Assembly: GCF_018131015.1 (NCBI RefSeq)
Contig: NZ_JAFCJJ010000016.1
Span: 62,001 to 126,000 of the forward strand
Source of the DNA: Bradyrhizobium diazoefficiens
GTDB lineage: Bacteria; Pseudomonadota; Alphaproteobacteria; Rhizobiales; Xanthobacteraceae
Direction: 5' to 3'
DNA length: 64,000 nucleotides
Shown: piece after piece, positions 17,035 to 26,650 of the stretch
Layout: each line of letters starts with the position of its first letter
Position numbering within the stretch: position 1 is the stretch's first letter
Program-made: the position numbers and the translations under genes
Notes under the pieces: model-generated
Databases searched by the model: none
Seen by the model: the letters and a program-made list of their open reading frames with translations, nothing else
What the model was told of the DNA's origin: nothing

Positions 17035-18080
17035 TGCGCCAGCCGCATCTGCTGCTGCTGACGCTCGCCGTCGGACAAGGGGCCCGCCTCGATGCGTTTC
17101 GTCAGGAGCGTGGCCAGCTCGGCCGGGTCGGTGGGGTCAAAGAACCAGGCGGCATCGCCGCAGGCTTCGCGCACGGGCGGGATGTTCGAGGCGATCACCG
17201 GGCATCCGAACAGCATCGCCTCGAGCGGCGGAACGCCGAACCCCTCGTACAGGCTGGGAAAGAGAAACGCCCGCGCGTTCCGGTACAGCGCCGCGAGACT
17301 CTCGTCGGGAAGGCGTCCCGCATAGATGATGTTGCGGTCCGTCCCGGAATCGTCGTGCTGGCCGAAGACGCGATCGTTCCTGGCCCCGACGACGACGAGG
17401 GGATAGTCCGTCCTGCCGAGAGACTGAACTGCGCTGATGGCCAGCCCGACATTCTTGTTCCGGGTCAGCGAGCCGACGGTCAGCAAGTACCGGCTGTAGG
17501 ACAGGCCGAGCCGCTCGAGGACCGTATCATCGGGGCTGATGTCGGAAAGATGCTCGGCGCTGTTCGGGCAGACCGCGATCGTCTCGGCCGGCAGGCGCAA
17601 CACGTCCGCGAGCTCGCGTCGCGAGAAGTCCGAGACGGTCAGGATTTTTGCGCGGTGGGCCAGGACCCGCCCGAGGAGCCGATGCGAGAACGCGTACTTG
17701 CGGCCGAAGAACTCGGGATGCCTGAACACCTGTGCGTCGTGGATGACGACGCGGTGATCGCGGTGGATGATCGGGCCTGCATTGGCGAGGCTGATGAGAG
17801 CGCCTCCGCGTGCCGCGCGCGCGAGATCCGTCTGATCCCAGAGATGTCCCGTTCTGGTCCCGACCTGCCGAACGCGGATGTTCTGCAGATCGAGCTTCGA
17901 GGTCGCATTCGGCGGAGTCAGCAGGGTCCACCGGGCGTCCCGCACGGTGGCTGGAAGGCCGTTCGTGCCTGCGAGCTTGTCGATCGCCTTCACCAGCTCG
18001 CTCGCATATCGCTGGACCCCGCTCAACGACTGGGACAGGAAGCGGCCGTTGATGAACACGTCCAAGAGACTCTCCTTCAC
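16986..18080 (-). CDS. Glycosyltransferase family 4 protein
   Basis: 364 residues, starting at GTG 18080 (MKESLLDVFINGRFLSQ). GT-B fold signs: N-terminal LSGVQRYASELVKA, hinge region YLLTVGSLTRNKN, and the C-terminal nucleotide-sugar block FLFPSLYEGFGVPPLEAMLFGCPVIAS with the E-x7-E motif. No signal peptide; such enzymes add one sugar from a nucleotide donor to the lipid-linked EPS intermediate at the inner-membrane cytosolic face. Donor and linkage are not predictable by eye. Confidence 0.9.
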   Translation of the reverse strand: MKESLLDVFINGRFLSQSLSGVQRYASELVKAIDKLAGTNGLPATVRDARWTLLTPPNATSKLDLQNIRVRQVGTRTGHLWDQTDLARAARGGALISLANAGPIIHRDHRVVIHDAQVFRHPEFFGRKYAFSHRLLGRVLAHRAKILTVSDFSRRELADVLRLPAETIAVCPNSAEHLSDISPDDTVLERLGLSYSRYLLTVGSLTRNKNVGLAISAVQSLGRTDYPLVVVGARNDRVFGQHDDSGTDRNIIYAGRLPDESLAALYRNARAFLFPSLYEGFGVPPLEAMLFGCPVIASNIPPVREACGDAAWFFDPTDPAELATLLTKRIEAGPLSDGERQQQQMRLAHYSWRNSALALLGSFA

Positions 18081-18228
18081 GCGGGCATATCGCAGTTGCG
18101 CGACGAGTTCCGGACGCGCTCACCGAGATCGGGCGCGAAGCAAGATCGCAGTCTGTTCCGCCACAAAAATCCAGTGCCAGAGTTTACCGTGGAAGGTAAT
18201 CCTCTGGCAACCGGCGGCGAAGTGACCG

Positions 18229-21177
18229 TTACACGAAGACGAAGTTGTTGTGGGCGAGCTGGCTCGCCGTGACATGCGCCAGCGTGATCGAATCCGATCC
18301 GCTGATGTGGATCACCGTGTCCTGCCCGCTCTGCTCGAACTGCAGATGGTTGAAGTCGGTGACGAGAGATTTCGAGATCTCGATCACGTCGTAACCCGCG
18401 GCCGAGCCGGCATGGAAATTGCTGACCTTGTCGTTGCCATGGTCGAACACCATGGTCGTCGACGCCGTGGAGAACACGAACTGGTCGTTTCCGTTGCCAC
18501 CCTGGAGCGTCTGGCCCGGTTTTGAGGCCGTGACCTGATGCGTGCCGTCCGCCGCCGCCACGTCCGTCTTCAGGACGCTGCCTGCGGTGTTGTACGACAC
18601 GTGCTGGGTGGTGCCCTTCGCGCCGAAGTTGAAGGTGTAGACGTCCCGGGCTCCGTCGGTTCCCACCAGCACGTCCGATGTCGCGTTGCCTTGCGCGTCG
18701 AAATAGTGCGAGGCGGAGCTGCCGTCGGCGGCGAACGTCTTCTTGAAGTCGAAGGTGTCGTCGGCGTGGGTCCGGACGATCGAGGTGACCTTGCCGCTGG
18801 CGTCCACATGCTGGACCTGGTTGACGTAGGTCTGCCCGGTGATCCCGTAGGAGTAGACGTCCTGGCTGTGGTCCGCGCCCGTCACGACCTTCTGGGCCAA
18901 AACGCCGGCCTTGAACGTCGCGACGGATGATGATCCATCAGCGCGGCTGACCGTCTCGCTGGTCACGTTGCCGGACGTGTCGTACTGATCCGTGGTCGAC
19001 GTGCCATCCGCGGTCTTGGTCACCTTCATCAGTTCGCTGCCGTCGGCGCGGAAGCGCTCGAACATCGTCATCAGGCCGGCCGCGTTGTAGACCGAGTGTT
19101 CGGTCGTGTAGGCCTGTCCGGTGATGTTGAAGTTATAGTATTCGTTCGAGCCGTCGGTGTGGACGATGCTCTCCGACGTCTTCACGCCGCTCGCATTATA
19201 GTAGTCGCCGGTGCGCGTGCCGTCGGCGGCGGTGACCTGGGTGTAGTCGAGCGTGCCGTTGGCGTGCCACTGCTCGATTTGCATCACCTTGCCACCGGCG
19301 TCGTAGTGCTTGTGCTGGCTCGTGTAGCTCTGGCCGGTCACGTTGTAGAGATAGACGTCGCTACTCGCGTCGGCGTTGGTGGTCGAAGCCTGCAACTTGA
19401 CGCCATTACCGTCATAGGTGGTCGTGGTCGAGGAGCCGTCGGCGGCGATCTTCGTCACCCCGGTCAGATTGCCGTTCGGATCGACATGGTCGATCTCGGT
19501 CACCTTGCCGTTCGTGTAGAGATAGGTGTCCTTGGAATGATCGGCGTTGGTGACGACCGTCTGTGTCTTGACGCCGCCGGAGAAGTTGGTCGCGGCGGTG
19601 GAGCCGTCCGCGTTGGTGACGAGTTCGTAGGCGGCCGCGCCGTTGGAGTAGGCGGTCTCGTCCGTCGAGGTCTGCTTGCCAGCCGAATCGTAGTTCGTGG
19701 TGAGCTTCCAGTTGCCGCCGTCGATGGTGACGGCAAAGGAGTAGCCACCCTTGATCGTCGACAGCACCGCGCCGTAGTGGGCGATCATGTACTTCATCGT
19801 CGCCTCGGAAGCGACCGTCAGAACGTGGGTGTCGGTCAGCGTGATGCTCGCGACGGTTCCGGCGGCGTTCAGATCCGACAGTTGGGCGACGATGGCGTCC
19901 GCCGTGCCGGTCACCGCCGTGACCGCGGCAGGGGGAGCCGCGACGGCCGACGGCGGATCGATCTCGATGATCAGCGGATGGTCGCTGACCGGGACGTTGA
20001 AGTCCTGGACATTGTGATAGGTCGCGATCGGAACGGTCCCGGTCAGCGGATCGTAGATGACGACGGTCTGGTGCACCGCGCCGAGATGCACGGCGACCGA
20101 CTTGGTGGGATTCGACACTTCCGTGTCGGTCGCGTCGTTCCACAGCGTCGGTTCGGCCCAGACCACGAGGTCATAGGCGCCGTTGCTCTTGCCGAGCACC
20201 ATACTGTTGCCGGTCGCCGGCATGTTGCCGAGGCTGTAGTTCAGCGACGCGGTCGGCGTGTGCCCGCCTTTGCCGTCGTCGGCGAGAATCGTTGTCAGAT
20301 TGTGAAGCGCGGTCGCGGCGAGTTTTGGCGTGCCGTCGGAATTGAACAGGCCGAAATGCGCTTCCGGATCCGTGTTCGATGAACTGGAGTCGCGGTCGAG
20401 CAACTCGTACAGATACGTCTTCTTGACGCCGTCGCTGTAGGAATCCACCAGCAGGTTCAGGATGGATTTGGCCTGGACGGTCTGGTCGACGCCGAGGCCG
20501 CTGGCGCTCGCCAGCGTGGTGTAGCCGGTTTCGGTGATGACGGACGGCTTTCCGGTCGCGCTCGTCGCGGCGGTATCGAGCGAAACGTCGAGGCCATACT
20601 GGTTCGGCGTGCTGGTCGCGACATAGGCGTGCGCGTTGGAATAATCGGTGTAGTTGGCGAGGTTGCCAAGCGCCGCGTAGCCGCTCGCATCGTTGTAGGC
20701 CAGCGTCATGTTGTAGACCGCGACGCTGCCGAGATGTGCATCGCTCTTGATCGCGCCATAGAGGTCGGCCTGGAACTGTGCTGCCGCCGCGAGCGACGAG
20801 TTGCCGTGATAGCTGAAGCCCTGGATGTTGGCTTCGTTCAATCCCTCCAGCGCGACGACGCTGCCGGGATGCTCGGCGAGGAACGCGTCGATGGATGCGA
20901 CATATTGGGTGAGGCCGGTGCTGCCCGACGCCGGCAGATCGGACGAGGTGACGAAGTCGAACTTCACGCCGGCGGCCGCGAGTGCATCAATAACGGGCAC
21001 AGCACTCGGATCGGTTGCAAACGAATCTCTTACTGTCGTGACGCCGAGATATTTGAGATCGTCGATGACGAGGCTGGCGTTATTGTAGGCACCCCACGAA
21101 TATCCTGCGTGCGTGTTGATGCCGATCGAGTCGATGAAAGACGCAGCAGAGAGAATCGTTTGATTGGCAGTCGCCAT
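18229..21177 (-). CDS. Large secreted GH-A clan glycosidase with YD-like repeats and RTX-like C-terminus
   Basis: 982 residues with no N-terminal signal peptide. Residues 1-330 form a TIM-barrel GH39/GH5-like domain with acid/base Glu115 in EGLNEAN and nucleophile Glu216 in SVITETGYT; His183 in NAHAY is typical too. A beta-rich domain (about 330-415) follows, then about 430 residues of degenerate repeats built on the pattern ADGS..Y...G....E, with TGQ-SYT blocks recurring at 72 and 94 residues. The end has GGNGNDQFVF and a terminal HNNFVFV, like RTX/type I secretion substrates. The likely job is cutting the EPS outside the cell, comparable to PlyA/ExsH-type rhizobial glycanases. No ABC exporter gene lies in the window. 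Confidence 0.82.
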   Translation of the reverse strand: MATANQTILSAASFIDSIGINTHAGYSWGAYNNASLVIDDLKYLGVTTVRDSFATDPSAVPVIDALAAAGVKFDFVTSSDLPASGSTGLTQYVASIDAFLAEHPGSVVALEGLNEANIQGFSYHGNSSLAAAAQFQADLYGAIKSDAHLGSVAVYNMTLAYNDASGYAALGNLANYTDYSNAHAYVATSTPNQYGLDVSLDTAATSATGKPSVITETGYTTLASASGLGVDQTVQAKSILNLLVDSYSDGVKKTYLYELLDRDSSSSNTDPEAHFGLFNSDGTPKLAATALHNLTTILADDGKGGHTPTASLNYSLGNMPATGNSMVLGKSNGAYDLVVWAEPTLWNDATDTEVSNPTKSVAVHLGAVHQTVVIYDPLTGTVPIATYHNVQDFNVPVSDHPLIIEIDPPSAVAAPPAAVTAVTGTADAIVAQLSDLNAAGTVASITLTDTHVLTVASEATMKYMIAHYGAVLSTIKGGYSFAVTIDGGNWKLTTNYDSAGKQTSTDETAYSNGAAAYELVTNADGSTAATNFSGGVKTQTVVTNADHSKDTYLYTNGKVTEIDHVDPNGNLTGVTKIAADGSSTTTTYDGNGVKLQASTTNADASSDVYLYNVTGQSYTSQHKHYDAGGKVMQIEQWHANGTLDYTQVTAADGTRTGDYYNASGVKTSESIVHTDGSNEYYNFNITGQAYTTEHSVYNAAGLMTMFERFRADGSELMKVTKTADGTSTTDQYDTSGNVTSETVSRADGSSSVATFKAGVLAQKVVTGADHSQDVYSYGITGQTYVNQVQHVDASGKVTSIVRTHADDTFDFKKTFAADGSSASHYFDAQGNATSDVLVGTDGARDVYTFNFGAKGTTQHVSYNTAGSVLKTDVAAADGTHQVTASKPGQTLQGGNGNDQFVFSTASTTMVFDHGNDKVSNFHAGSAAGYDVIEISKSLVTDFNHLQFEQSGQDTVIHISGSDSITLAHVTASQLAHNNFVFV

Positions 21178-21304
21178 AGTTCACATGTCCCCGGTTGGAT
21201 TTCGGGGATACGCTGACATGCTTGCCCGAGCATTGAGTGACGGGAAAAAGTAAAATTGTTAGCGACGCGATGTTTTTCTTGCGAACAACGTTCCGTTGCA
21301 GGAA

Positions 21305-22018
21305 CTATACGCGCGCTAACACCATTAGCGACCATCCGCCGACGATTCGAACCGTTGCATCGGGCGCGAGTGCGTAGGCAATGCGACGCGGCCAGGCCGC
21401 GAGTCGCTTCTTCATCGTCTTGTAGGATTGGTCGATCGCCCACGCCGTATAGAAGTCGTCGACGATTGCGAGTCCGGACTCCCTTAATAAGGCGAGCGCG
21501 CTTTCACGCGAGAAGTAGTGAATGTGCCCAAGATTTCGGCGTGCCTCCGGAAGCACCCAGCCGCGGCCAACGGAAAGCGCATTCATATCGAGCGGAATGT
21601 GAAGCACATGCCACTGTGCCACATTTTTCATCGCCCTGAGAAACGCGAACGGGTTCTCGACATGCTCGATCACGTCGATCGCCATGCACAGATCGAATCG
21701 GCGTCCGCTTTCGAAGGCGTCCGCCATCGTAAACGCAAGGTTCGCCGATTGCCGCTTCATGCACATTGCGTAGGCATGTGGTGAGATCTCGAAGCCTTCG
21801 GCCGTGGCCTGTGGAAAATGCTTCGACAGGATTTCGATGATGGCGCCGGTGCCGCAACCGACGTCGCAGATCGAAGCCGGCCGGACATGGTTAGCGTCCA
21901 GTATCCTGGTGATGTGCGCCGCCTTCCAGGGCGCATCCTCCTCGTGCCAGTCCGGATTGTCGGCGAGATACGCGTCCGACGTGTATTTGTCAGAAATTCC
22001 CGGCGGCGCGTTGTCCAT
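21305..22018 (-). CDS. Class I SAM-dependent methyltransferase
   Basis: 237 residues from ATG 22018. Motif I is CDVGCGTGAIIEILSKHF; motif II region GRRFDLCMAIDVIEHVENP; and the closing VGRGWVLPEARRNLGHIHYFS loop matches Methyltransf_11/23 proteins found in polysaccharide clusters. It probably methylates a hydroxyl on an EPS sugar or lipid-linked intermediate. Its start lies 29 bp inside the upstream glycosyltransferase gene, indicating translational coupling. Confidence 0.87.
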   Translation of the reverse strand: MDNAPPGISDKYTSDAYLADNPDWHEEDAPWKAAHITRILDANHVRPASICDVGCGTGAIIEILSKHFPQATAEGFEISPHAYAMCMKRQSANLAFTMADAFESGRRFDLCMAIDVIEHVENPFAFLRAMKNVAQWHVLHIPLDMNALSVGRGWVLPEARRNLGHIHYFSRESALALLRESGLAIVDDFYTAWAIDQSYKTMKKRLAAWPRRIAYALAPDATVRIVGGWSLMVLARV

Positions 22019-23261
22019 TGGTTCCTCCGCGGTCGGTATTCATGGGCGTGTCGGCCGGCCCCCGCATCACGGTCTCGAAGAAGCTGATAAGCTTGTTGCC
22101 CAGCGTGTCCTGCTCGAATTCGTGCGCGCGGCGCCTGGCATTGTCGCGAAGGACGGCGAGCCGCGCCGGATCATCGAGAATGCCCTTCAAGGCGGCGCGC
22201 CAGGCTTCGACATTGCCCGGTGGAACCAGAACGCCGTTCTCACCCTCGATCACCAGTTCCGGAATCCCGCCCTTGTTGCTCCCCATCACGGGCAGCGACT
22301 CGCCGAGCGCCTGAATGACGACGCCGGGTGAATTTTCCTGCCAGATCGAAGGAATGAGAAGCATATCGCTGCCGGCCATCCGGTTTGCGACCTCGTCCAT
22401 CGACACCTGCCCGGTGAACGTGACCCATTTGTGGTTGAGGCAGCGCTGCTTCAGGCTGTCGGCGCTCGGTCCGGTTCCGACCACCGTGAAGGTGAAGTCG
22501 TATTGGCCGGCGAGCGGTTCCAGCGCGTCGAGCACGACGTCGACGCCCTTGGTCTCGTGCAGCCGCCCGACATAGAGCAGCCGCACCGTCGCCGACGGCT
22601 CGTGCCGGACGGTCGGGGCAGGATACTTGTTCGGATTGAGGATGTGGGCGGCGGGATAGTCGCGGAGCGGCAGCAGGTTTAACAGCTTGTTGAGGTTTGC
22701 GGCCGACGGGGACACGAAGCCGACGCGCTTGATCTTGCGGATGAATCCCATCTTGACCCGAGCCGAGAACGAACAGGCCCGGCACAGGCGGCGGCATTCG
22801 CTGCCGTTCACGAACATCGCCATCCTGACGCAGGCGAGGCTGAGATCGTGCAGCGTGAAGACGGTCGGAACGTTCCGTTTGGCGAGTTCGAGAACGGCGT
22901 TGTAGCCGATGCCCTGAATGATATGGACGCTGGCGATGTCGGGTCTGAACGCGTCCAGCACGTCGGCGACGATCGCCCTGTTGCGTGGATCGAAGTGATC
23001 CAGGAGGTGCCACACCGGCTTCTGCCATCCACGCTTCGCAGCGGCCTCGAACACGGTGTAGGGACGCGGCATCGTCCGTCGCCAGACCTTCTGCCCGTGC
23101 ACATCCGCGCCGTTCAGGTCGTCCGCGGGAACGGGTGACGTCGTCAGGACGCCAACCTCGTGCCCCTGGTCGCGGAGCCACTGGGCGAGGCTATGGGCGC
23201 TGAGCTCGGCACCGCCCTGGACGTGCGGCGGGTAGAACGCGGCCACCAACAGGATACGCAT
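21990..23261 (-). CDS. Glycosyltransferase family 4 protein
   Basis: 423 residues from ATG 23261, chosen because AGAGG stands seven bases before and MRILLVAAFYPPHVQGGAELSAHSLA is the usual GT4 opening; the frame is open 24 codons further. GT-B features: VFTLHDLSLAC, LLYVGRLHETKGVDVVLDAL and LLIPSIWQENSPGVVIQALGESLPVMGS with the E-x7-E motif. Adds one sugar to the growing EPS unit. Cys-rich CRRLCRACSF in the N-terminal domain is typical of a GT4 subgroup. Overlaps the methyltransferase start. Confidence 0.9.
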   Translation of the reverse strand: MRILLVAAFYPPHVQGGAELSAHSLAQWLRDQGHEVGVLTTSPVPADDLNGADVHGQKVWRRTMPRPYTVFEAAAKRGWQKPVWHLLDHFDPRNRAIVADVLDAFRPDIASVHIIQGIGYNAVLELAKRNVPTVFTLHDLSLACVRMAMFVNGSECRRLCRACSFSARVKMGFIRKIKRVGFVSPSAANLNKLLNLLPLRDYPAAHILNPNKYPAPTVRHEPSATVRLLYVGRLHETKGVDVVLDALEPLAGQYDFTFTVVGTGPSADSLKQRCLNHKWVTFTGQVSMDEVANRMAGSDMLLIPSIWQENSPGVVIQALGESLPVMGSNKGGIPELVIEGENGVLVPPGNVEAWRAALKGILDDPARLAVLRDNARRRAHEFEQDTLGNKLISFFETVMRGPADTPMNTDRGGTNGQRAAGNF

Positions 23262-23286
23262 TTTTGAACCTCTGCGTCCGGCGATT

Positions 23287-24249
23287 TCAGTGCGGGGCCG
23301 ATTTGCCAGCGAACTGGCTCTTCCAGGAGGCAATGCTGTCGGTCGGAATATCGAGCTGAACGGCGCTGGGGTTGTGGATCCACTTCTCCATGGTGTCGAA
23401 ATCGGTCCGCTTGGCAGTCGGCAGTTTGGTGTCCCTGGCGATCTCGGTCGCGCGGTTGTCGATTTCGACGATCAGGGAACGTACGCCGGTCTGCAGCGCG
23501 AGCACGCCGCAGTGCAGCCGCATTCCGACATAGTCGATGTCATTGTTCGCAAGCGTCTCGCGCGCGCTGGCGAGGCTCGGCTCGACGATGGTGTACTCGG
23601 CGGGCGCGATGGATTGCAGATATTCGAGATCCTCGTGCATCTGCGGCCAGAAGAACAGGCGCTCGTAGTGCTTCGCAAGGCGCTGGACGAATTCCCGGTC
23701 GCTGTCCGGCTTCTTGAGATAGCCGGTCAGCGTGAAGAACACATTGGGCGCCTTCTTGACGGGAATGCTCGCAAGATGTTCCGCAGTCAGGTCCCACATG
23801 GTCGGACAGCCGGTGTAGACGACATTGGCGACGCCGATATCGCGGAGCTTCTCGCAGGTGTACTTGTCGCGGATCGAGTGCGTGTACGTTCTGCTCAGCA
23901 GCGTGCGATAGATCAGGCGCGTGACGATGTCTGGCCTGCTCTGGTATTTGTGCCAGCCGACGCCCATCAGGATCGGGCTGCCGGCCGATTTCAGGTCCTT
24001 CAGGCGCAGCTTCCACTGATGATACCACAGCCAATGGCTGGTGAGCATGTTGGTGCCGCCGACGAAGGCGTGATCGCTCTCCTTCAGAAGAGAGAACGAG
24101 ATCGGTCCCGGATAGTCGTGGGTCGGAATGCCCGTGAAGAAGCCCTCGGGAAACATCTGCCGCAGATGCTTTGTCACCGCTTCCATGATGATCTGGTCGC
24201 CCAGATTGTCGGTCACATAGGACGTGTCGTACAGGCAGATTTTCTTCAA
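23287..24249 (-). CDS. Polysaccharide pyruvyl transferase family protein
   Basis: 320 residues starting at TTG 24249 with GAGG eight bases upstream. KKICLYDTSYVTDNLGDQIIMEAV is the characteristic opening of PF04230 proteins; GGTNML, MGVGWHKYQ, SIRDKYTCEKL, TGCPTMWDL and DYVGMRLHCGVLALQTG are further family blocks. These enzymes move pyruvate from phosphoenolpyruvate to sugar hydroxyls as a ketal, or act as related sugar transferases. The EPS may therefore carry pyruvate. Twenty-five bases separate it from the next gene on the same strand. Confidence 0.86.
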   Translation of the reverse strand: MKKICLYDTSYVTDNLGDQIIMEAVTKHLRQMFPEGFFTGIPTHDYPGPISFSLLKESDHAFVGGTNMLTSHWLWYHQWKLRLKDLKSAGSPILMGVGWHKYQSRPDIVTRLIYRTLLSRTYTHSIRDKYTCEKLRDIGVANVVYTGCPTMWDLTAEHLASIPVKKAPNVFFTLTGYLKKPDSDREFVQRLAKHYERLFFWPQMHEDLEYLQSIAPAEYTIVEPSLASARETLANNDIDYVGMRLHCGVLALQTGVRSLIVEIDNRATEIARDTKLPTAKRTDFDTMEKWIHNPSAVQLDIPTDSIASWKSQFAGKSAPH

Positions 24250-24621
24250 GGCGAACCTCGGACGATGTCAGTCATGCTGCAGTTGGACGTTGGCACTCGG
24301 TTTGGAAGAGACATCCGACGTTGCATCAGGCTGTCGCACAGCTGTCGTGATGATCGCCTCGAACGGGGGAGTTCTTCGTGAGAATAGAGAGCGGCGCCGT
24401 CCGTGCTTGCTCCGATCTGTATCTCGTCAACGCTCACCGGTCTGGATCTCGCTCGTTCAGCCGTTCGTACAATATTGCGTTGCGGAAAAGAACCCAAATA
24501 TTTGGCGCTTTCTGCGGCGAATGCGATCAGTTGGCACACATCGTGCAACCAACGTACTGCCCTCAATTGTCCAAGTTTCGATGATAGAGGTGCGGCTCGT
24601 CGAGCGAGGTGCGTGTCACGA
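24250..24621. promoter_or_regulatory. Divergent intergenic region, 372 bp
   Basis: Lies between the pyruvyl transferase-like gene (leftward) and the exported glycosidase (rightward). The glycosidase frame is open into it from 24403, but those residues lack protein character and the signal peptide begins only at 24622. No inverted repeat or clear promoter hexamer pair was picked out. Confidence 0.45.
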
Positions 24622-25980
24622 ATGTTTGCACGAAGTTTGGGCCGCATCTTGCTGGCTGTCGCATTCGTTTGCTGTCTCGGTGAGCTGCCTCTGGTTGCTG
24701 CCGGCCCGAGCAAGACGCTCGTGTTCGACAGCAAGTCGGTGCCGGTTCGCAGCGATCCCCTGATCGTTGGTGTCGGCGTGCATTTCGGCATCGGCGGCGA
24801 GCACGGTTACGCGGCGGGCAGGGCGGCTCCCTTGATTGCCGCTGGTCATTTCGACTCTTATCGGGACGATCTCGGATGGAGCGTGTTCTGGGCGCCGCCC
24901 TCGGGCGGACCGGGCAGGCAGCCGGCCAAGCTGTTTGATTTCATCGATATGACAAAAGCGAGGCCAATGCTTGTTCTTGGCCATCCCAATCCGTCGGTTC
25001 CCGACGGAGATCCGCCGCTCACCGACACCGGCCGCAAGGCCTTTGCGGATTTTTCTGCGAAGGCTGCAACCGCCACGCGCAATCTTCATCCGATCTACGA
25101 GATCTGGAACGAGTGGAACATGAACGCCGTGCGCGGACGCCCCTGGTTGACCGGACCGGGCGAGCCGTCCGATCCGCGCGCCGCCGCGAATTACGCGCCG
25201 CTGGCGAAGGCCTCGGTGAAGGCGATCTCGCGCGCCGTGCCGGGCGCAACGATCCTGGTCGGTGCGGTCGGCGTCGATCCCGGATGGAAGTGGACGCAGG
25301 CCATCGTCGACATGGGGGTTCTCGACGGCGCCAGCGGTCTGTCCGTCCACATGTACAATCAATGCGAGCGCAATGTTGCCGATCGAACCGCGCGCGAGGC
25401 GATCGATCGTCTCGACGACCTGCAGAAATTCCTGACGGCAAAACACGCAGGCCAAGCCTATCCGGTCTACATCACCGAGGTCGGCTGGCCGACCGCGCAG
25501 AAGCCGTGCGCGATCACGCGCGAGGCGTCAGCGGCCAATCTTGCGCAGTTCATCCTGTGGTCATCGGCGACACCTTGGCTGAAGGGAGTCTGGGCCTATG
25601 AGCTGAAGGACCAGAAGGAAAATCCCAACGATCTCGAGAGCAATTTCGGCCTCTACGACGTCAACTATCAGCCGAAGCTGGGGGCCTGCGCGGTGATCGA
25701 GGCGGGCAAGCTTGTCAAGGGCACCAGCGGGATGACGCTGCATCGGCCATTCGGTGATCTCTTCATCGTGCAGGCCCAGAGATCGAACGGGATCAGGCTG
25801 ATTGCATGGACCTCCCGGGACGCCGTCCAGGCGTCATTGACGATCGGCGCAAATGCGCGCATCTCGAGGCTCTGTAGCGAGGAGGCGGTGGCGACAAGCA
25901 GTGCCGCGATAGGGGCGATGCCGGTGGTTATCGATATCGACACGCCAAAAGCGTCGGTCCAGGCGCAACTGCTGCCGTAA
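24622..25980 (+). CDS. Exported GH39-like glycosidase
   Basis: 452 residues from ATG 24622; GTG 24613 is an alternative start. Signal peptide MFARSLGRILLAVAFVCCLGELPLVAAG. The TIM-barrel catalytic pair is visible: Glu164 in EIWNEWN and Glu286 in YITEVGWPT, with HMYNQ before the nucleophile. A short beta domain follows residue 370. Periplasmic endoglycosidases of this shape, such as PslG, act on the polymer made by the neighbouring synthesis genes and tune chain length or release. It is one of two GH-A enzymes in this EPS island. Confidence 0.85.
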   Translation: MFARSLGRILLAVAFVCCLGELPLVAAGPSKTLVFDSKSVPVRSDPLIVGVGVHFGIGGEHGYAAGRAAPLIAAGHFDSYRDDLGWSVFWAPPSGGPGRQPAKLFDFIDMTKARPMLVLGHPNPSVPDGDPPLTDTGRKAFADFSAKAATATRNLHPIYEIWNEWNMNAVRGRPWLTGPGEPSDPRAAANYAPLAKASVKAISRAVPGATILVGAVGVDPGWKWTQAIVDMGVLDGASGLSVHMYNQCERNVADRTAREAIDRLDDLQKFLTAKHAGQAYPVYITEVGWPTAQKPCAITREASAANLAQFILWSSATPWLKGVWAYELKDQKENPNDLESNFGLYDVNYQPKLGACAVIEAGKLVKGTSGMTLHRPFGDLFIVQAQRSNGIRLIAWTSRDAVQASLTIGANARISRLCSEEAVATSSAAIGAMPVVIDIDTPKASVQAQLLP

Positions 25981-25994
25981 GCGGAAGCCGCAAG

Positions 25995-26609
25995 CTACAG
26001 CGCGACCTTGGCCGGAGCCGCAGTGCCCACGTCCGCCGCGCTCTCGCTCTTGACGATGCGGGCTGGAATGCCGACGGCCACCGCGTTCGGCGGCACGTCG
26101 CTGGTGACGACGGCATTGGCGCCGATGGTTGCGCCTTCGCCGACCTTGATGGCACCGAGCACGACGCAGCCTGCGGCAAGGTAAGCGCCATCGCCGATCT
26201 CGCACGCCCCGAGCTCGTTGCGGCTCTTGAAGCCGATGGTGACGTTCTGCAGGATCGTGACGTTTCGTCCGATCCTGCACCTGCCCACGACGATCCCGTA
26301 GGGGTGTGGAACATAGAGGCCGCCGGCGATCTCGCTGGCGATGCCGAGCTCGGAGCCGAACACGATGCAGCTGAACCACCAGGCGATGCGTCTCAACGCG
26401 CTGCCGACGACCGGAATTCTGGCCAGCAGTTCCTGCAGCCGCCGCGCCATCACGAACTGGAAGCCCGGGATCAGCAGCGCCATCTTGGCCCCGATCAGCA
26501 GCCTGGTGCTGAACCTGGAGGCGTTGGCGTAGTAGGCGCTTTCCCGCTCGGCGTAGTGGTTGAAATCGGCGGCGATCTTCTGAAGAACGCTTTCGTGGGA
26601 CACGGTCAT
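25995..26609 (-). CDS. Hexapeptide-repeat acyltransferase (CysE/WcaB-like)
   Basis: 204 residues from ATG 26609. An N-terminal helical region is followed by left-handed beta-helix repeats: GLYVPHPYGIVVG, CRIGRNVTILQNVTIG, CEIGDGAYLAAGCVVLG, IKVGEGATIGANAVV and DVPPNAVAVGIPARIV. The HPYG in place of the usual catalytic HxxG loop fits serine acetyltransferase-like sugar O-acetyltransferases. It uses acetyl-CoA in the cytosol, so it may acetylate an EPS sugar before export. The gene is convergent with the glycosidase (14 bp between stops). Confidence 0.85.
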   Translation of the reverse strand: MTVSHESVLQKIAADFNHYAERESAYYANASRFSTRLLIGAKMALLIPGFQFVMARRLQELLARIPVVGSALRRIAWWFSCIVFGSELGIASEIAGGLYVPHPYGIVVGRCRIGRNVTILQNVTIGFKSRNELGACEIGDGAYLAAGCVVLGAIKVGEGATIGANAVVTSDVPPNAVAVGIPARIVKSESAADVGTAAPAKVAL

Positions 26610-26650
26610 GGAGAAATCCTAGCAGGGTTCGGCGCTGGTCGAAACAAACT

